Source of the DNA: Takakia lepidozioides | Lineage: Eukaryota > Streptophyta > Takakiopsida > Takakiales > Takakiaceae | NCBI GenBank assembly: GCA_030704615.1 | Contig: CM060731.1 | Span: 48,298,001-48,362,000, forward strand | Reading direction: 5' to 3' | DNA length: 64,000 nt | Shown: positions 11,229-23,279 of the stretch, one piece after another | Layout: each line of letters starts with the position of its first letter | Numbering within the stretch: the stretch's first letter is position 1 | Position numbers and translations under genes: made by a program | The notes under the pieces: generated by a model | What the model saw: the letters and a program-made list of their open reading frames with translations, nothing else | The model's database searches: none | What the model was told of the DNA's origin: nothing

Positions 11229-12135
11229 TTTACCTAATACAAAGGGGTGGGTCATCCCCAAGGTCTTACAAACATACATCCCGTATGTCATTGTTTTTCG
11301 GATGACAGTAGGGGAAGTAGGAGCCATGTTGAGCTCTGACCATGAAGCAACAAAGGAAAAGCCACCTTTACATAGTCAACTTTGCCCTTGCAGAGTTCAG
11401 TCAACAGGATGGCATCCACATGCTCTCCGCGCTTCACAATAGCTTCCTACTTATACACAATGCTTCTCCGCCAGAGTGCCATTGCCTTTCAAGCACCATA
11501 AATCGGTATTTGATAGGATTGAGAAAGCGAAATAAGAGTTCAAGCACCATAAATCAGTACTTTATAGTATTGAGAAAGCAAAATAAGATGAAGTCATACA
11601 ATGGTTGATTGAAGAAGCTGGTTTGAAAACCAACTGTCAAAGAAAATTCGTACTTCCAAAGAGGTCTTTCTAACCATGACCTGTATATGCAGTACAAGGG
11701 TAGAAGCATTTCATATGCCTACCAAAGGCGGAAAACAATGGTTTTTGACAAAGATTTTGACCTTCAAACTTAATAAGAGGCAGACGAAATTCAAATTTGC
11801 AGATCTGATAGCTGAAGAGCGTGCACATGGTTATTTTTCTAGACTACCTATGACTTCAATCAAAGATACTCATAAGTTTTGAGAGGCCAACTGTGTAGAA
11901 ACCTGCCCAAACCTGGCTCCACCTGCCCTGGTTATGCCATTAGAAGGTGTCCACCTTCCCGACGGAAGGCAGTAGCCCATTTCAGGGTGAAGTGACACCA
12001 TCACTTCCGCTTGCTTCCGCAGGAGTCAACCTGTTTTCCACTGCGGCTGCCAGAATTCCACTGCAACAAAGCCATTCTACTAATCTGCCAATATATCTAA
12101 ATAGAACCCACTCTAACAATGCCCGATGTACGGGA

Positions 12136-12917
12136 TTGAGGACTATTTGGGGTCTATTGAGGCCGATATCTTGCAGGTATTGGGGCTTGCTTTGAGGACT
12201 ATTTGGGGTCTATTGAGGCCAATATCTTGCAAGCTTGTGGAGCCTGCTTGGGGCTGTTTGAAGGACTATGTGGGGTCCTTTGAGGCCAATGTTTGGCAGG
12301 CCTGTGGAGCCTTGTGAGGGCTGGTTGGAGGATGATTGGAGGTCCTTGGATGCCCATATTGGGCAGGCTTATGGAGTTTTCTAAGAGCTCTTTGGGGGAC
12401 TATTGGAGGTCATTGGAGGCCAATACTTAGCAGATTTGAGGAGCTTCTTAAGGGCTGTTGGAGGACTGTTGGAGGTCCTTGGAGGCCAATACTTGGTAGA
12501 TTTGAGGAGTTTTTTAAGGGTTGTTGGAGGACTGTTGGAGGTCCTTGGAGGCCAATACTTGGCAGGCTTGTGGAGCCATTGTGAGGGCTGGTTGGAGATC
12601 TTGGAGGCCACTAATTGGCGGGCGCCTAGGGGCTTTTGGTGGACTGTTTAGAGTCCATGTTTGCGAACTTCTTGAACCTCGGTGGGTCTATGTTATGGGC
12701 TAATTGAGGGCAGATTTCAGAAGTTCATGGCAATAATTTGTGGGCTCTTGAGAGTTATTTGAGAGGTTCTTTAAAGATAGTCTTATCTATTGCTTGAGCA
12801 AGAGTGAGTGTGAAGATAGGGGGAGTAATGGGATGAGAGCATTCTGGGCTTAGAGATTGCTTTAGCTTTCTTTCTTTATAGTCTTCCAACATTCTTGTAG
12901 GCCAAAGCTTTTCCGTA
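12136..12917 (+). repeat. Tandem-repeat module, first copy
   Basis: Diverged units built on GGACTATTTGGGGTCTATTG followed by AGGCCAATAT run at about 52-67 bp spacing to about 12640, then unique sequence to about 12917. The same module, longer at its left side, is at 45290-46193 in the same orientation, and similarity ends in both at GCCAAAGCTTTTCC. Here the left end is cut exactly at the inner edge of the inverted duplication, so part of the module was lost or overwritten when that join formed. Open frames across it (LEVLGGQYLADLRSFLRAVGG type) are repeat artefacts. Confidence 0.85.
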
Positions 12918-13389
12918 AGCGGAGGCAGAGCTAGTTTGGATAGAGACTTGGTTATCTTACAGGTTTATTGAAGCCGCAAGGAGATCGATTGATTTAAGCT
13001 GTGGGAGGTGTTGTTGTTTGAGTTTCTTGTGTTTGGAACCTCCTCCCACACATGCATGCTTGACTGTGCGCCACGTTAGTTTGGTTTGGGCGCTTGCTTT
13101 TATAGGTGGTTGTGCCGGAAATATTGTGGCCGGCCAATCCTAGAGCGTGCTGTCGGTGGTGAGGCTGGGGTGATGACCAGCGGACCATTATTGTTTCTCT
13201 TATGGTGAGGCTGGGTTGATGACCAGCAGATCATAGGAGTGTCTGCGGTGGATGTAGGTGCAAGTGCAGGTTCAGAATATGAACCTAATATTCCAAACCA
13301 TAATCCGCAACAGGTTGTCTACCCGGTTACCTTGTGGAAAGGGGGATTAGAGACAAGCTGATAGCCGGTTTGAGTGTGAGTTTTCATCA

Positions 13390-14830
13390 CGGAGGTGCCA
13401 CCAGTTGCTGAGGAGAGTGCCGGTACGAGCACCAGCGATACTAGTGGGTATACAAGACGAGGTGTGCGGTTTAGGCCACCTTCACCTTCAGTGTCTTCTG
13501 AGGAAGCTTCAGACTCAGAGTTAGGAGGATTCTCACCGAAGGTGTAAGCCATTTCCGTGCCATTGTTGTGGGATAGAATTGAGGAAATGTATGGAGCTAC
13601 TAAGGGGCCATGTCGGTACTCTGGAGCTGTGGGCACCTTCGAGCTTGATGATTTCATACATGAGTTTGATAGTTGGTGTGATTTGCAGCAGATGCGCAAT
13701 CCACAACTGTTTACGCCTTTTATGGCGTGGAAGGGGCTGTTTCAGCACCTTGAGGGCCGCCTATGGATGACTACTATGAGTTTAGACGAGGAAATGAGGT
13801 GGAGATTGAGAAGTGGCGACAATATTGGTCACCTGATTATATCTCCAACACTAGAGGCACAAGGGCAGCGGCGACACCAGCAGCTACACCAACATCCCCA
13901 ACTGCAAGCACTAGTAGTAGGACAAGTAAAGATGGAGCTGGGAAATCCACTCAAGCTCCTGCTACAACACCAGCACCCGTGCCTGCCTTTAACCCAGTTG
14001 TGGAGTTCTTCGAGGAGTTAAGGAGAAACTACCATGGAATAAAGACAGAGAAGTTGCGGAGCTTGCAAGAGTTCCAACGGAGGCCTACTGAGAGTTTGAG
14101 GAAGGCTTATACGCACATGAGGCGATTGATAAATGTGACCCAAGGGTTTACGGAAGCTCAAGCAGTCCAATTCTAGTATGGGATATTGGACAATGAGCTG
14201 AGGAGAAGGGTGCGGGATGCAACTCTCCTACAAGTGGACCAACCCATCTTAACAAACGTGTTTTTGCTAGCAGAGGGGATAGAGCTCAATATGGTGGAGG
14301 AACGAGTGGTCATGGTGGGGTTTGGTAAGGAGACACAACGAAGTGGGACTCCTAGCCAACAACAACCACTACCCCCAACGTGCTCAAGGCAACAAGGGGG
14401 CTCAGGCAAAGCCCATGGAAGGATAGAGAGGATCTCAATTGCAGAGATCACTTCCTTCATTCTCAGGCCAACAACAGTCGGGTGTGACATGTTGGGATTC
14501 TGGAGGACCCTTTGTTAAGAGAGATTTCCCGAAGAGAGGCAAAGGGTCGGCACAGACACAACCTACACAATTACAGTGTGGGCAATTTGGCAAGTATAGG
14601 CATGAGGATGCCCATTGTTATGACTTGCATCCTGAGATACGCCAGGCCAGTTCCAAGGGAACAATGGTGGCCGAAGACGAGGCAATATAGTCCAGAGAGG
14701 TAGAGGAGGCAGAGATCGCGGTCGAGGTCGGAACCAAAACCAGGCGTTAAAAAAAAAAAATGAGGCCAAAGAAAGGCTGTCCCATGTTCAACTTGGCCCC
14801 TATAGCCGCTCAAGGCGGGCAGAGACATTT
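13390..14830 (+). pseudogene. Ty3/gypsy-type gag remnant
   Basis: Gag packages the RNA of LTR retrotransposons. Frames at 13557-14021, 13763-14176 and 14186-14518 together read as a gag: HEFDSWCDLQQMRNPQLFTP near the start, then FFEELRRNYHGIKTEKLRSL and RRPTESLRKAYTHMRRLI. A zinc-knuckle relic lies near 14577-14618: C-x2-F-x4-H-x4-C, where the second Cys has become Phe. Several frameshifts and a TAG at 14174 separate the pieces. No LTR pair or pol follows; the sequence stops matching a gag at about 14830, after an A13 run near 14750. Confidence 0.7.
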
Positions 14831-15488
14831 CAAATATCCATGGTCGATTTGAACGGCCAGCGTGTCAAAATTGGTTCCACATATGACGTCTCCACCGTGA
14901 CGATGTTTCCACCTTGGTAAAAAAGATTCCACGTAAGATGTTTTGGCGCGCTTCCACGCCGGGTTCTGGCGCGTTTTCTCCCGCCGGGTACGCGGGCTTC
15001 TTCCCTCGCCCGTTTCTTCCCCCTAGTTCTCGCAGCGTTTCTTACCATCTTGTACGCGTCGCTTCGTGCAGTTTGCGTCGACACCCTGAAGCACACGATC
15101 ATGTCCTAGAACATGTGCTACTTTAATCTTGTTCCTCATATCAAGCGGTTCAATATCATCATACACTTGTTGTACGTTTGGCAAACAGTCCTCCAGAAGG
15201 TCACCTTTATCCTCGTCATGGTCGCTAGATTCCATAATGAACTAGCAGTCTGAATTGTTGATCTTTGGCTGAGTGCTGAGTGCGGTCTTTTCCTCAGTTG
15301 GTCTAGACAGCTCTTGGAATCATTAAAGTCCAAGTTTTCAGCTCCTGATCCCTAAACAATCACATTCGTGTGTGGGACAGCTAAAGTGAAGTTAACTCTT
15401 GTCAATGCGATGGCACTGGCCCGGGAGAGAGAGATGGCAGTTACGTACAAAGTGACAAAGAGTTCATTTATCATGTGATGACTGGCAG
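14831..15488. other. No recognised gene
   Basis: The first part (14860-15060) is GC-richer than its surroundings. A 70-codon frame on the - strand (15235-15023) reads acidic then basic (DHDEDKGDLLED, then TKRRVQDGKKRCEN), but nothing else supports a gene. The block may be the 5' part of the exon-capture region that follows. Confidence 0.3.
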
Positions 15489-15635
15489 GGCCAGCACAGT
15501 TTGTAGGAAATGGAAAGAGGGCATGAGGCAAGCCCTGGCTTGTCGGGACAAGTTGAGCTTTGCAGGCTGGCGTGCCGATGACGGTACTGTTTCTCGTCTG
15601 GTAGATGTTCATTGCAACCTTCGGGAACTTAACAT
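15489..15635 (+). pseudogene. Captured exon: F-box protein (At5g67140-like)
   Basis: After the acceptor GTGATGACTGGCAG a frame reads STVCRKWKEGMRQALACRD, then KLSFAGWRADDGTVSRLV and NLRELNM, ending at AACAT followed by GTTAGG. This resembles the end of an F-box and the start of the leucine-rich part of a plant F-box protein that I recall as At5g67140-like. No other exon of the gene is nearby, so it is an isolated fragment. The assignment is from memory and moderately sure. Confidence 0.55.
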
Positions 15636-15837
15636 GTTAGGCTTTCTTTTAATAAACCTCAGCTCTGCTTACATCTTGAGCTTCGCTCTGGACATGTATA
15701 ATCATCATTGTCAAAACAAATTAGGAAGTGTTGCAAGTACTTTCAAGGGATATTACATGTACTTGTATTGTTTTTCCCTCTTCATGGTACGAATGCAGAA
15801 AAGAATTAACCCTGGTCATAAGTTCTATCTAGTGCAG

Positions 15838-16912
15838 GACGGCACTGAAGCCTGATGGACAGTTTCTGGCAGCCATGTTTGGAGGCGAAACTGTGAGGTT
15901 GGACCTTTTCTCTTGATTTTTTCCACTGCCAGTTGCACTGCAATTTGAAAAGGGTGTGCACGCTCATGCAAGAGTGTTCAATTTGTGTTGTAGAGGGAAA
16001 ATCTTGCGCACATCTAGTAGATGTATTTGGATATGAGACTAGTCTTCCATGTTGCCCTTATTGAGACTGCTTCTGTCTCTTTTTCTAGGGGGTTTTCAGG
16101 GAACTGAGAATAGCATGCACAGTGGCACAGGTGGAGCGTGAAGGTGGTGTGAGTCCTCGCATCTCGCCTCTGGCTCAGGTGAGTCTCTTCATTTTGGTGT
16201 AGGAATGAGGACACACACACATAAGCTAATAGGGGAGAGAAACAAGGGGTTGGCAATGGGTTATATGCAAGTGACAATTGTCAAAAGTATGTTCATTGTG
16301 GGTGATGAACAGGTACGAGTTGCACTGCCTGCAGTTGATGTGGACGAGTACACTTTGCGATATCCCAGTGTTGTGATACCTAGTAACGCTAATTGATTTG
16401 GATTGTTGGAGAAGCAAGCCATTTGTTATGTCTTGCATTATACAAACTACCTACATACAGCACAGACCGTCATTCTGCTTTGGAATATCTGTGCTTCAGT
16501 ATTTGTGTGCTGCCAGACATAGGCATCCTGGAACAAAGTTAAAAACAGTAATGTAGAGTATCAGCGGAATTAGGGAAGTGAGACAGCGATAGCGATGTAT
16601 ACAATATTTATAGAATTGTACTCATGGTATGTTCCCAGTCAAGGTGTAATGTCCATGCAGCTTGGTGGTATGAAGTGTGTTACCCCATTGTTGATCTATT
16701 ACTACCGTTGTCCTGCCGGTCACACTGTAAGGCATGCCTGGAGGGTAAAGACTGTGCTGGATGAGAGAAATTATGTCTTTGTCAGGGTTTTACCAGTCTT
16801 AGGGCCTTTGCATAACAACGTCGGAGCCTGTATTGACTTATGTGCAGCAATTGAGTTGATTAAGCACTTGCGGGCCATGGGGGAAGTCAACGCTGCTCGT
16901 CAGAGGAGTTTG
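15838..16912 (+). pseudogene. Captured exons: NDUFAF5-like methyltransferase (At1g22800-like)
   Basis: Four exon-like pieces in order. 15838-15897 reads TALKPDGQFLAAMFGGETV and splices (AG before GTTGGA) to 16100-16178, giving [18 protein letters not shown] and [10 protein letters not shown] before a GTGAGT donor. About 16313-16368 reads ALPAVDVDEYTLRYPS. 16848-16912 reads IELIKHLRAMGEVNAARQRS before GTATAA. This is the C-terminal half of the mitochondrial complex I assembly factor NDUFAF5 (a SAM-dependent methyltransferase fold). In the family the LTRAGF segment would lie between pieces two and three and is not visible. The N-terminal SAM-binding exons and the last exon are also missing, so the copy cannot be functional. 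Splice borders are kept, so DNA rather than a processed mRNA was copied. Confidence 0.85.
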
Positions 16913-17838
16913 GTATAATTCAACCTACATCATTTTTCTTTGTTACCTAGTGTTTAGGGCACCATGGACACATTAGGGGCTCCTGGCCCAAACCTGCTCA
17001 GCATTGACGGCAATGGCATGGCTCAGAGTACCCATTCATTTTCTATCCTCTGTTCCTCGAGACACTGGTTCTCTGGCAAGTAAAAGCTGTCTTAATCTAT
17101 TGAGTGCGACAGATAGCAGTGCCTAGAGGAGGGAGCTGCCTGCACATGACAACATGACAATTGCTACAGCAAAGGTAATAGCTCTTTAAATGGGAAATTC
17201 AGTAGTAAATCTGAACATGTTTTTGCCCTACATATTGCCACTTGCTTGTGGCTTGCTGCTTGCTTGAGTGTGAGACTACCTCTGGTTGGAATTCAGGGGG
17301 GCCTTCGAATTGCAGGTCTGTGGAGGTCTGCCCAGCCCTCGAGGCTACAACAGCCCAGCCCTCGGGTTTTACCAGTCTTGTATTTGATTGGTGATGTGAG
17401 GTCATGTGAGGTCATGTAATGTTGCATTTGATTGGTGGCTGGCAGGGCTTTCTTAAGTTCAGCACACTTCAGGAGTGGATTGTTTATCAGCCATTCAGAA
17501 TTGTGGCCTATGGTACGTGATATTGCAAAATTTTGAACAGAATTGATTGGTGAGGACCAGCAGGAGAGTGCTGGCGATATATCATGATTCAGGAACATCT
17601 GATCTGGTTACTCTCTACCTCAAGGTGGCGCTCTACTTTTCTTGACTGGAATTGCTTAGCTTGGGAGGGATATACTGATATACTTGGTGATTGGCGCGCA
17701 CAGGTGGCCATCAGGGTCGGGAGCCAATGTATGAGCAGTTAGATTTTTTGTTTCAGCTTTCACGGTGCTTCCTGACCAGCTTAGTGGGCTGGTTGAATGG
17801 ACTTGTTTTGATTTGTGTTTTTCGGATAATTGTTTCAG

Positions 17839-17972
17839 AAGTGGTGCAAGGGAAAGCAGAAGGAGAAGGTAAACAACTTAGTGTTGTTCGATCAAGGCAC
17901 TTACGACAAGCTGCTGAGTGAAGTGCCCAAATACAAGCTCATTACCCCTTCAGTGTTGTCCGACCATCTTGG
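17839..17972 (+). pseudogene. Captured exon: 40S ribosomal protein S25 (eS25)
   Basis: After TTGTTTCAG the frame reads [20 protein letters not shown], then [20 protein letters not shown] and SDHL, and stops matching at GTACTAAC, a possible splice donor. This is the central part of eS25, a small-subunit ribosomal protein. The N-terminal Lys-rich part and the C-terminal winged-helix half are absent. A Cys replaces the usual Ser after KW. It is a single-exon fragment with splice borders, so it was copied from genomic DNA. Confidence 0.88.
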
Positions 17973-18004
17973 GTACTAACTCTCTGAATATGACATGTGG
18001 ATAG

Positions 18005-18072
18005 GTGATAGTGAGCAAGGAAAGGGCCTTGGCAAATTCCTGATGCAGTTCCTTGAATTGATTGCACGAAAG
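18005..18072 (+). pseudogene. Captured exon: N-alpha-acetyltransferase 40 (NAA40)-like
   Basis: A short exon with acceptor TGTGGATAG and donor GTGTAT reads DSEQGKGLGKFLMQFLELIA then RK. GKGLGKFLM is the acetyl-CoA-binding loop (Q/R-x-x-G-x-G/A) of the GNAT fold, and the rest fits NAA40, the histone H4/H2A N-terminal acetyltransferase. Only about 22 residues are present. It lies 33 bp after the S25 exon, on the same strand. Confidence 0.72.
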
Positions 18073-20495
18073 GTGTATCTCTTTCCTTATTTTGTCCTGG
18101 GAGCATAAGTGTAACTAGATATGTTAATTTATGCTCTGTTATAGGCCAGTCATTCTCTTTGCCAACATCGAGATGTGATAAGTGGTCCCTACAATCAAGA
18201 ATGGCTTTGGTGTTGATTGTGTGTTGATTTAGTCATACAAATTCATCTACCAGTCTATCCTGAATGAATCATTTAGTTGGAGGACTCGTAGATAATCAAG
18301 ATGATTTCTATGGTGTGATGACATCACAAGAACCATGGGGGGGGGGGGGACTGTGCAGCAGCAGACCATTCAAAGGCTGCTACCTGCAACCATAAGCTGC
18401 TGCTATGAGTGAGAAGCATTCAAGTTGTCCGTTTGCCAAGGCTGCAGTGAGTAGCTTGCGAAGACCTTTTCACATATTTCCCACTAGGTGCTGGGATAGG
18501 TGCCACAGCAAACAACGTTGTATATGTTTGCTGGCCCTGATATCAGAACATGGTGCCATCAATCTTAGTAATGCGAAAAGCTGAATATAAGAGCTCATTT
18601 GGGGAGGACCTCATCTGGTACTTCGGGCCGGATGACATTTGTACAGAATGTAGAAAAGAATGTAGAAATGACATGGTTCTGTTTGCACATTTGAAGTGAA
18701 GTTTGGGACCTTGAACCGAGAAAGAGGGACTGGTCAAAATCAATTTTGACCTGCATTGCTCAAGTTTGCAGTTGGGATATCGGATGGGAAGTGGAACTTT
18801 TGCAGGTCAAAATTGCTGAAGCCACACCTTGAGCAATGCCATTCGAGGCCGTGGTTGACAGAGATCTGCCTTTCATGGACACCTGTTCTGTATGATAGCA
18901 AGTGCACTCATCCCTGTAAAATGTACCACCATTGGTATCTCCATGGAAAGGAGGGATCAGCTGAGCTCAGGTGCTGGATAACAACTTGTTTCCCCACTAG
19001 GCTGGCCCTTCATGAACTTATGTTAAAATTAACCGGGAATGGATTGGGAAAACTTCTTATGCTGGTTTTTCCTTGATTCATGCAAACCAGAAATTATATG
19101 CTAACCCCTGATACAAGAAAAAGGAGACAAATAAGGTGCCAAAGTCCTGAACACCTCACACCAAAGTAGCCAAAGATAGAACCAAAATCACTTGGCTCCT
19201 TAACAAAGTGTTGTAGATGCATATGGCCTTATCTCCCAGCCATAAAACCCCACCGGGGCCAAGGCTTTAGGCTCAACCTCAAGATTTTGAAAGTTGATGA
19301 ATAGAGGTGCAGGGACTCTGTGAAGTGGAGGTCCTCTCTGATGAGAATACCCTGGACATTATATCAGAAAATGGATATTGCATATTGGAAATTGGATATT
19401 GGATTTTGATATATGAAAAGATGGATATTGGATTATTGATTAGATATTTGATATTTGAGAGGTAGGGAGGGAGACAGACTTCATTTGAAACATATTCCAG
19501 ACTGTTACCATTTTCACCCCGAAACATGGCTGCCAGCCATCACCAAGCACTGTCCAGTTTATCCATCCACAGAGGCTTGAAATTCAGTTCAATGTCTCTT
19601 CTGAAATCAAAAGAAAAAGCATTGCCGGAACAACATGCATTGTTTAAGGCACTCGTCCAAAAACACATCAGTCAGTTCTTCCTGCCTGGAGGCACTTGCC
19701 CGTACAACTACCCGTCATGATCAGTGACATCACTAGCATATTGGAAGTCTTCGATGTCATTCAGATTATACGAGCCAGTCTCTTGACCAGCCTCAAGAGA
19801 CAATCTCTTTTGAAGAACGGATTTTTCAAATGTGACTGAGTATAAGTTACCCCCAAATGAATCGTGGGGTCTCTGAAGTTGCATGGATTACCATTGCTAC
19901 CATGGCTACCAGTTGGGATAGTACCCTGGTGGATTAGTGGGAATTGCCTTTCACAATGTTCACATGTGTGAATAATTGTACATTGCTGTTGGCATTTCAT
20001 TCTTGGTCAAGAAGGTATACACCTGCTGCAGTAGCGAAGATATTGGAGACGTGTAACAACCTATTGAGGATTTAGGTTTTTTTGTCACCCTTCAAACTTT
20101 TGAGGGCAATCAGTTTACATCACAAATTGAATGGCCAGGAGCCCTGAAAATTGAGTAGTCTATTACCCGCCCCATGCTGCTTTACAAGGTCTTATACTAA
20201 ACTAAAATGGGCAGGGAAAGCCACGCCTTGGACGCTCCAGTGTCATCGCCAACCCCAGTATGTATACGGTCATGTCATTACTTCCCCTTGCCACATACAA
20301 AGCATGCAAAGTACTCAGAGACCTGCCTCTCAAAAGAGTAGCACCAATACACATCGTGGCACCCATGCCTGAGGACATCATCCAGAAGTTCCCCACTACC
20401 TGCATCACCACAAAACTTTCAAATTTCAGAAGTCACAGCTTTCAGAAATCTGAGCACTTTCATTCCTGCATTACCACAGAACTTTCAGAATGTTG
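18073..20495. other. No intact gene; simple repeats and unassigned captured sequence
   Basis: There is a G11-12 run near 18338, a short GGATATTG-type simple repeat at 19365-19465, and a stretch at 19268-19380 that is repeated in diverged form at 29762-29880 (CTCAACCTCAAGATTT and AGAGGTGCAGGGACT are shared exactly). A 106-codon frame at 18756-19076 has no recognisable domain. More captured exons could hide here. Confidence 0.4.
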
Positions 20496-20539
20496 AGAAG
20501 TCAAAACTACTATAAATCACAAATGGAAATTGGTGTATG

Positions 20540-23279
20540 TCAACATCGAGCTTCAAACTCACCGGCTACATGTTCAAGGGGTGAAGAATTAGACCCCAAA
20601 CTCTCCTCAACTCTTACTCGCCAAGATGCCAGCAGTGTGCGCGTTGTATCCATCCTATCATGTGTCCATCCATGTTTTCGGGAATGAGAGTAGAACAACC
20701 GACACACTTCTGTCAGTATTACCCCTACACCACCCAAGACTGAATCCTTTCTCAGATCAAGATGATCCAATATGTAGGGCAAACACCACATCACAAATAA
20801 TTGATACTCTTCTGCCTTATAATAACCCAAGAATTTCAGCATCCTGGGCCACCGCCCTCCCAAGCCTTTGGGTCTGTGTTGTGTTGCAATTGCAAGCGCT
20901 TCCTCGAGCTCTTTGTTCCGACCTAACATCTCCATGGTCTCAACCAGCAAAACAACATACTTCTTCAGTACATTTAGAGCCAGGGTGTGCATTACATCAT
21001 ACACAAGATCCAAAGAAATGTCGAATCCGTACAGATGGTACAAGCGCCACATGATGGAGTGGCCTGATATGCCACCTCTCCTCTCTTCCACCACTCTCTC
21101 TTTTCCAGGAGGTAATTGCTGCCATACAGTTACTGCATCAAAGATGCTCTCACAACTTCGCACTGGAAGGGGGTGGCGTGCTTCTTCACGTGTATTTTGG
21201 TACTCCAAAGTTGCTCTAGAACTTGAACCTCTTCTTTGCAATTCCAAGTTCAGCTCATGACGCCTACAACCTGAGTACCCTCCATCTTTTAGACCCCCCA
21301 CCTTGCACTGGGCAGGGTGATCCCCACTGAACATCATCAAGATGGCATGTAATGTAATGGTCTCACCAACAAGCCCTTCCAAAAGATGTTCACTCACAAG
21401 ATCCGTCGGGTACGCATATGATATATGGAAGCCATGGATAAACATTTCTTCTAGTTCTTGAATGAAGGGCTCTAAAAAGGTAGATAAGATGCTTGTGTCA
21501 GATTGCTTGATGATCTTATCAGAGCTAGCAGGTATGAAGAGGATTGGGAATGGGCCCAAAAGGGAGATCTTCCCTGTGTTTAGCACAACAACCTCAAGTG
21601 TCCAACAGTCCCGTTGCCTTGTCCTTGCACTCTGGAAGCCATCCCAATGGCCTAAGAGAGCAAAATTCCGGGGATCTCCCTATAACAACAAAACCCATAA
21701 TGATCAAACACAGTCAAACCCAACCCATCAGTTTTGACTAAAAACAAACAAATGTTTGAAATATGGAGGCATCACTGCAGGACGTTAACTTGGAGACTAG
21801 CATGCTCCAAAGGGAGAGAGCTTCTTGGAAGAAATGAATTATGTGGTTGGCAAAAAAAATGTGAAGTGTTACCAACCTTTTGCAAACGCCGTGGTGCCTT
21901 CACACGAGTAGCGCATTCTGGACAAGGAAAAGAGTACACCCCAAGCTCCTGAATCCAACCATGTTGTAGCTCTTTGCATCTCAAAGTCCGGGGAAATGCT
22001 CTAAAACTACGTTTGCACATATGATTCGGGCAAATGATGGGAGCTTCCCAATCTGCCTCAGGATCCCAAAATGCTTGATATTCACGTAGCTTCCCGCCAT
22101 CCCAGAACTCCTTCTTGGTAGCAGGAATGAAATCATTTGGAAGCCCTCTCTATACTTCCCTGTTCCTCCATAAAGCCAAAAAATGGTGGCAAAATGTGTG
22201 GCTTAAACACATACTAGCTAGTATACCTCTTATAGGCAAATACTCAAAGGACAAGACATCTTTTCTCATTTTCTCGCACACGGGGCATGCACTTCTGACC
22301 ACTTAGAGCAGTCTCTTCTATGCTTGACCCTGGTCTTCGGAACACATAAACAGTCAAGCTGCATATCAAGATCATCCTCAACATGAGGCTTCATCAATGC
22401 AGGAGCATGCCCTCTGTTCTTGTCACCTGTGCAAAGTCGCCACTTTTGTGCCTCCACCATGCCAAGACCCTTGTAGATGCTTGTAAGTTGCTTCCATGAC
22501 CTGGGGGCTCAAAATCCATTGAAGTCTCCATCCCAGTCTGAACCCTGAAGAGACAACAATCGTCCTAAGGATAAGTCTTTGTAATCCATGAACCCTGAGT
22601 CCATCACACGGGGTTGCTCAGTCAGTGATCCAAACAAATTCTTCAGGATTTCTCCTTGTGCATGGATTGGCGTCTGGCACTTATCAAGAAGCACATGTAA
22701 TTCAATAATCCGCGCCATGAGAGCCTCTTGTGAGCTCTGAGCTTGGCCTTCGAAGCTTACTTGCACCAATTCAGGGGCAGAAGAACTTGGGACCACCTGG
22801 GTTGTATCAGTATTCACCATGTCCCTCGCCAGAAGAGAGATATCGACACCTTCTTCTCTGTCATCTTCTCTTAGTGTAGGGATGGCCATCAATTGATTCC
22901 GCATTCTTTCGTAACTATAATGCTTCTTCACCGTTCCCTGGGTCCATTTCCGTTGGCCATTGCACAAATGACAAAAACATGGTAGCAGAAGTCGTTCATT
23001 CAAAGCCTGCGACACAAATGTAGCTCCACCAGACGTGGATGGCCCCTCTGTGACGTCCGTAGACAATACCGGAGGAGAAGGATCTTGCCTTAACAGCCTC
23101 CTCACATCATGATGCAATTCTCCTGCTTGAGATTTTCTCTCATGGTTGTACCATGTCCTCTTTGGCAACCAAGCAAATCCGGGAGCGAAGTGTTGACATC
23201 TGTAAGAACAACTACAGCGCACTCTTCCTTGATCATCCATTACAACCAAGTATTCTGACCCTCTAGAATCAACAGTCAT
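20540..23279 (-). pseudogene. tnp2-like DNA transposase, multi-exon, probably decayed
   Basis: On the - strand, 23279-22509 gives 256 codons with a Cys/His pattern (CFCHLCNGQRKWTQGTVKKH). The frame stops at 22509 but similar-looking protein continues: 22480-22270 (MVEAQKWRLCTGDKNRGHAP) and 22020-21885 (CPECATRVKAPRRLQK). A probable intron from about 21880 to 21672 (acceptor TTGTTATAG) leads into 21671-20540, which begins GDPRNFALLGHWDGFQSART and contains LSTFLEPFIQELEEMFIHGF and LVYDVMHTLALNVLKKY. The order HWDGF, then PFIQELEEM, then an H-containing YDVMHTL block resembles tnp2-type transposases (CACTA and relatives). At least one frame break lies near 22509 and a stop near 22155. I did not find terminal repeats. 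All flanking captured exons may belong to the same transposon. Confidence 0.6.

Larger units (their letters stand above)
2634..12134 (+). repeat. Left arm of ~9.5-kb inverted duplication carrying PAL1
   Basis: Reading this stretch against the reverse complement of 29897-39489 shows near-continuous match. The outer edge is the shared ATATGTG followed by AGGGTTGAAAGG. The inner edge is CCCGATGTACGGGA, after which the left side enters a tandem-repeat module and the right side enters unrelated DNA. Differences are scattered substitutions and indels: about 190 bp is missing here near 6700, there is extra repeat sequence at 3370-3535, and a 79-bp tandem duplication exists only in the right arm. The arm includes the small unknown gene, PAL1, a TIR element and a hairpin. 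Confidence 0.95.

Noticed and set aside
11088-11327. 79-codon ORF conserved in both arms
   Set aside because: It spans the 36-bp-stem hairpin and has no splice or domain support. Conservation is explained by the recent duplication.
12126-12703. Overlapping ORFs reading LEVLGGQYLADLRSFLR-type repeats (and 45360-45982)
   Set aside because: All three frames are open because of the GGAGG/TTGG-rich tandem repeat. The same unit in several frames indicates a DNA repeat, not a protein.
16595-16755. Further exon (LGGMKCVTPLLIYYYRCPAG) between NDUFAF5-like pieces
   Set aside because: Splice-like borders are present (CCATGCAG and GGGTAAAG), but I recognise no family and it does not fit the NDUFAF5 order, so it is not called.
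14831-20495. Helitron boundaries around the captured exons
   Set aside because: I could not find a convincing 3' hairpin with CTRR end or a matching TC 5' end by eye, so I list the exons but do not call a Helitron.
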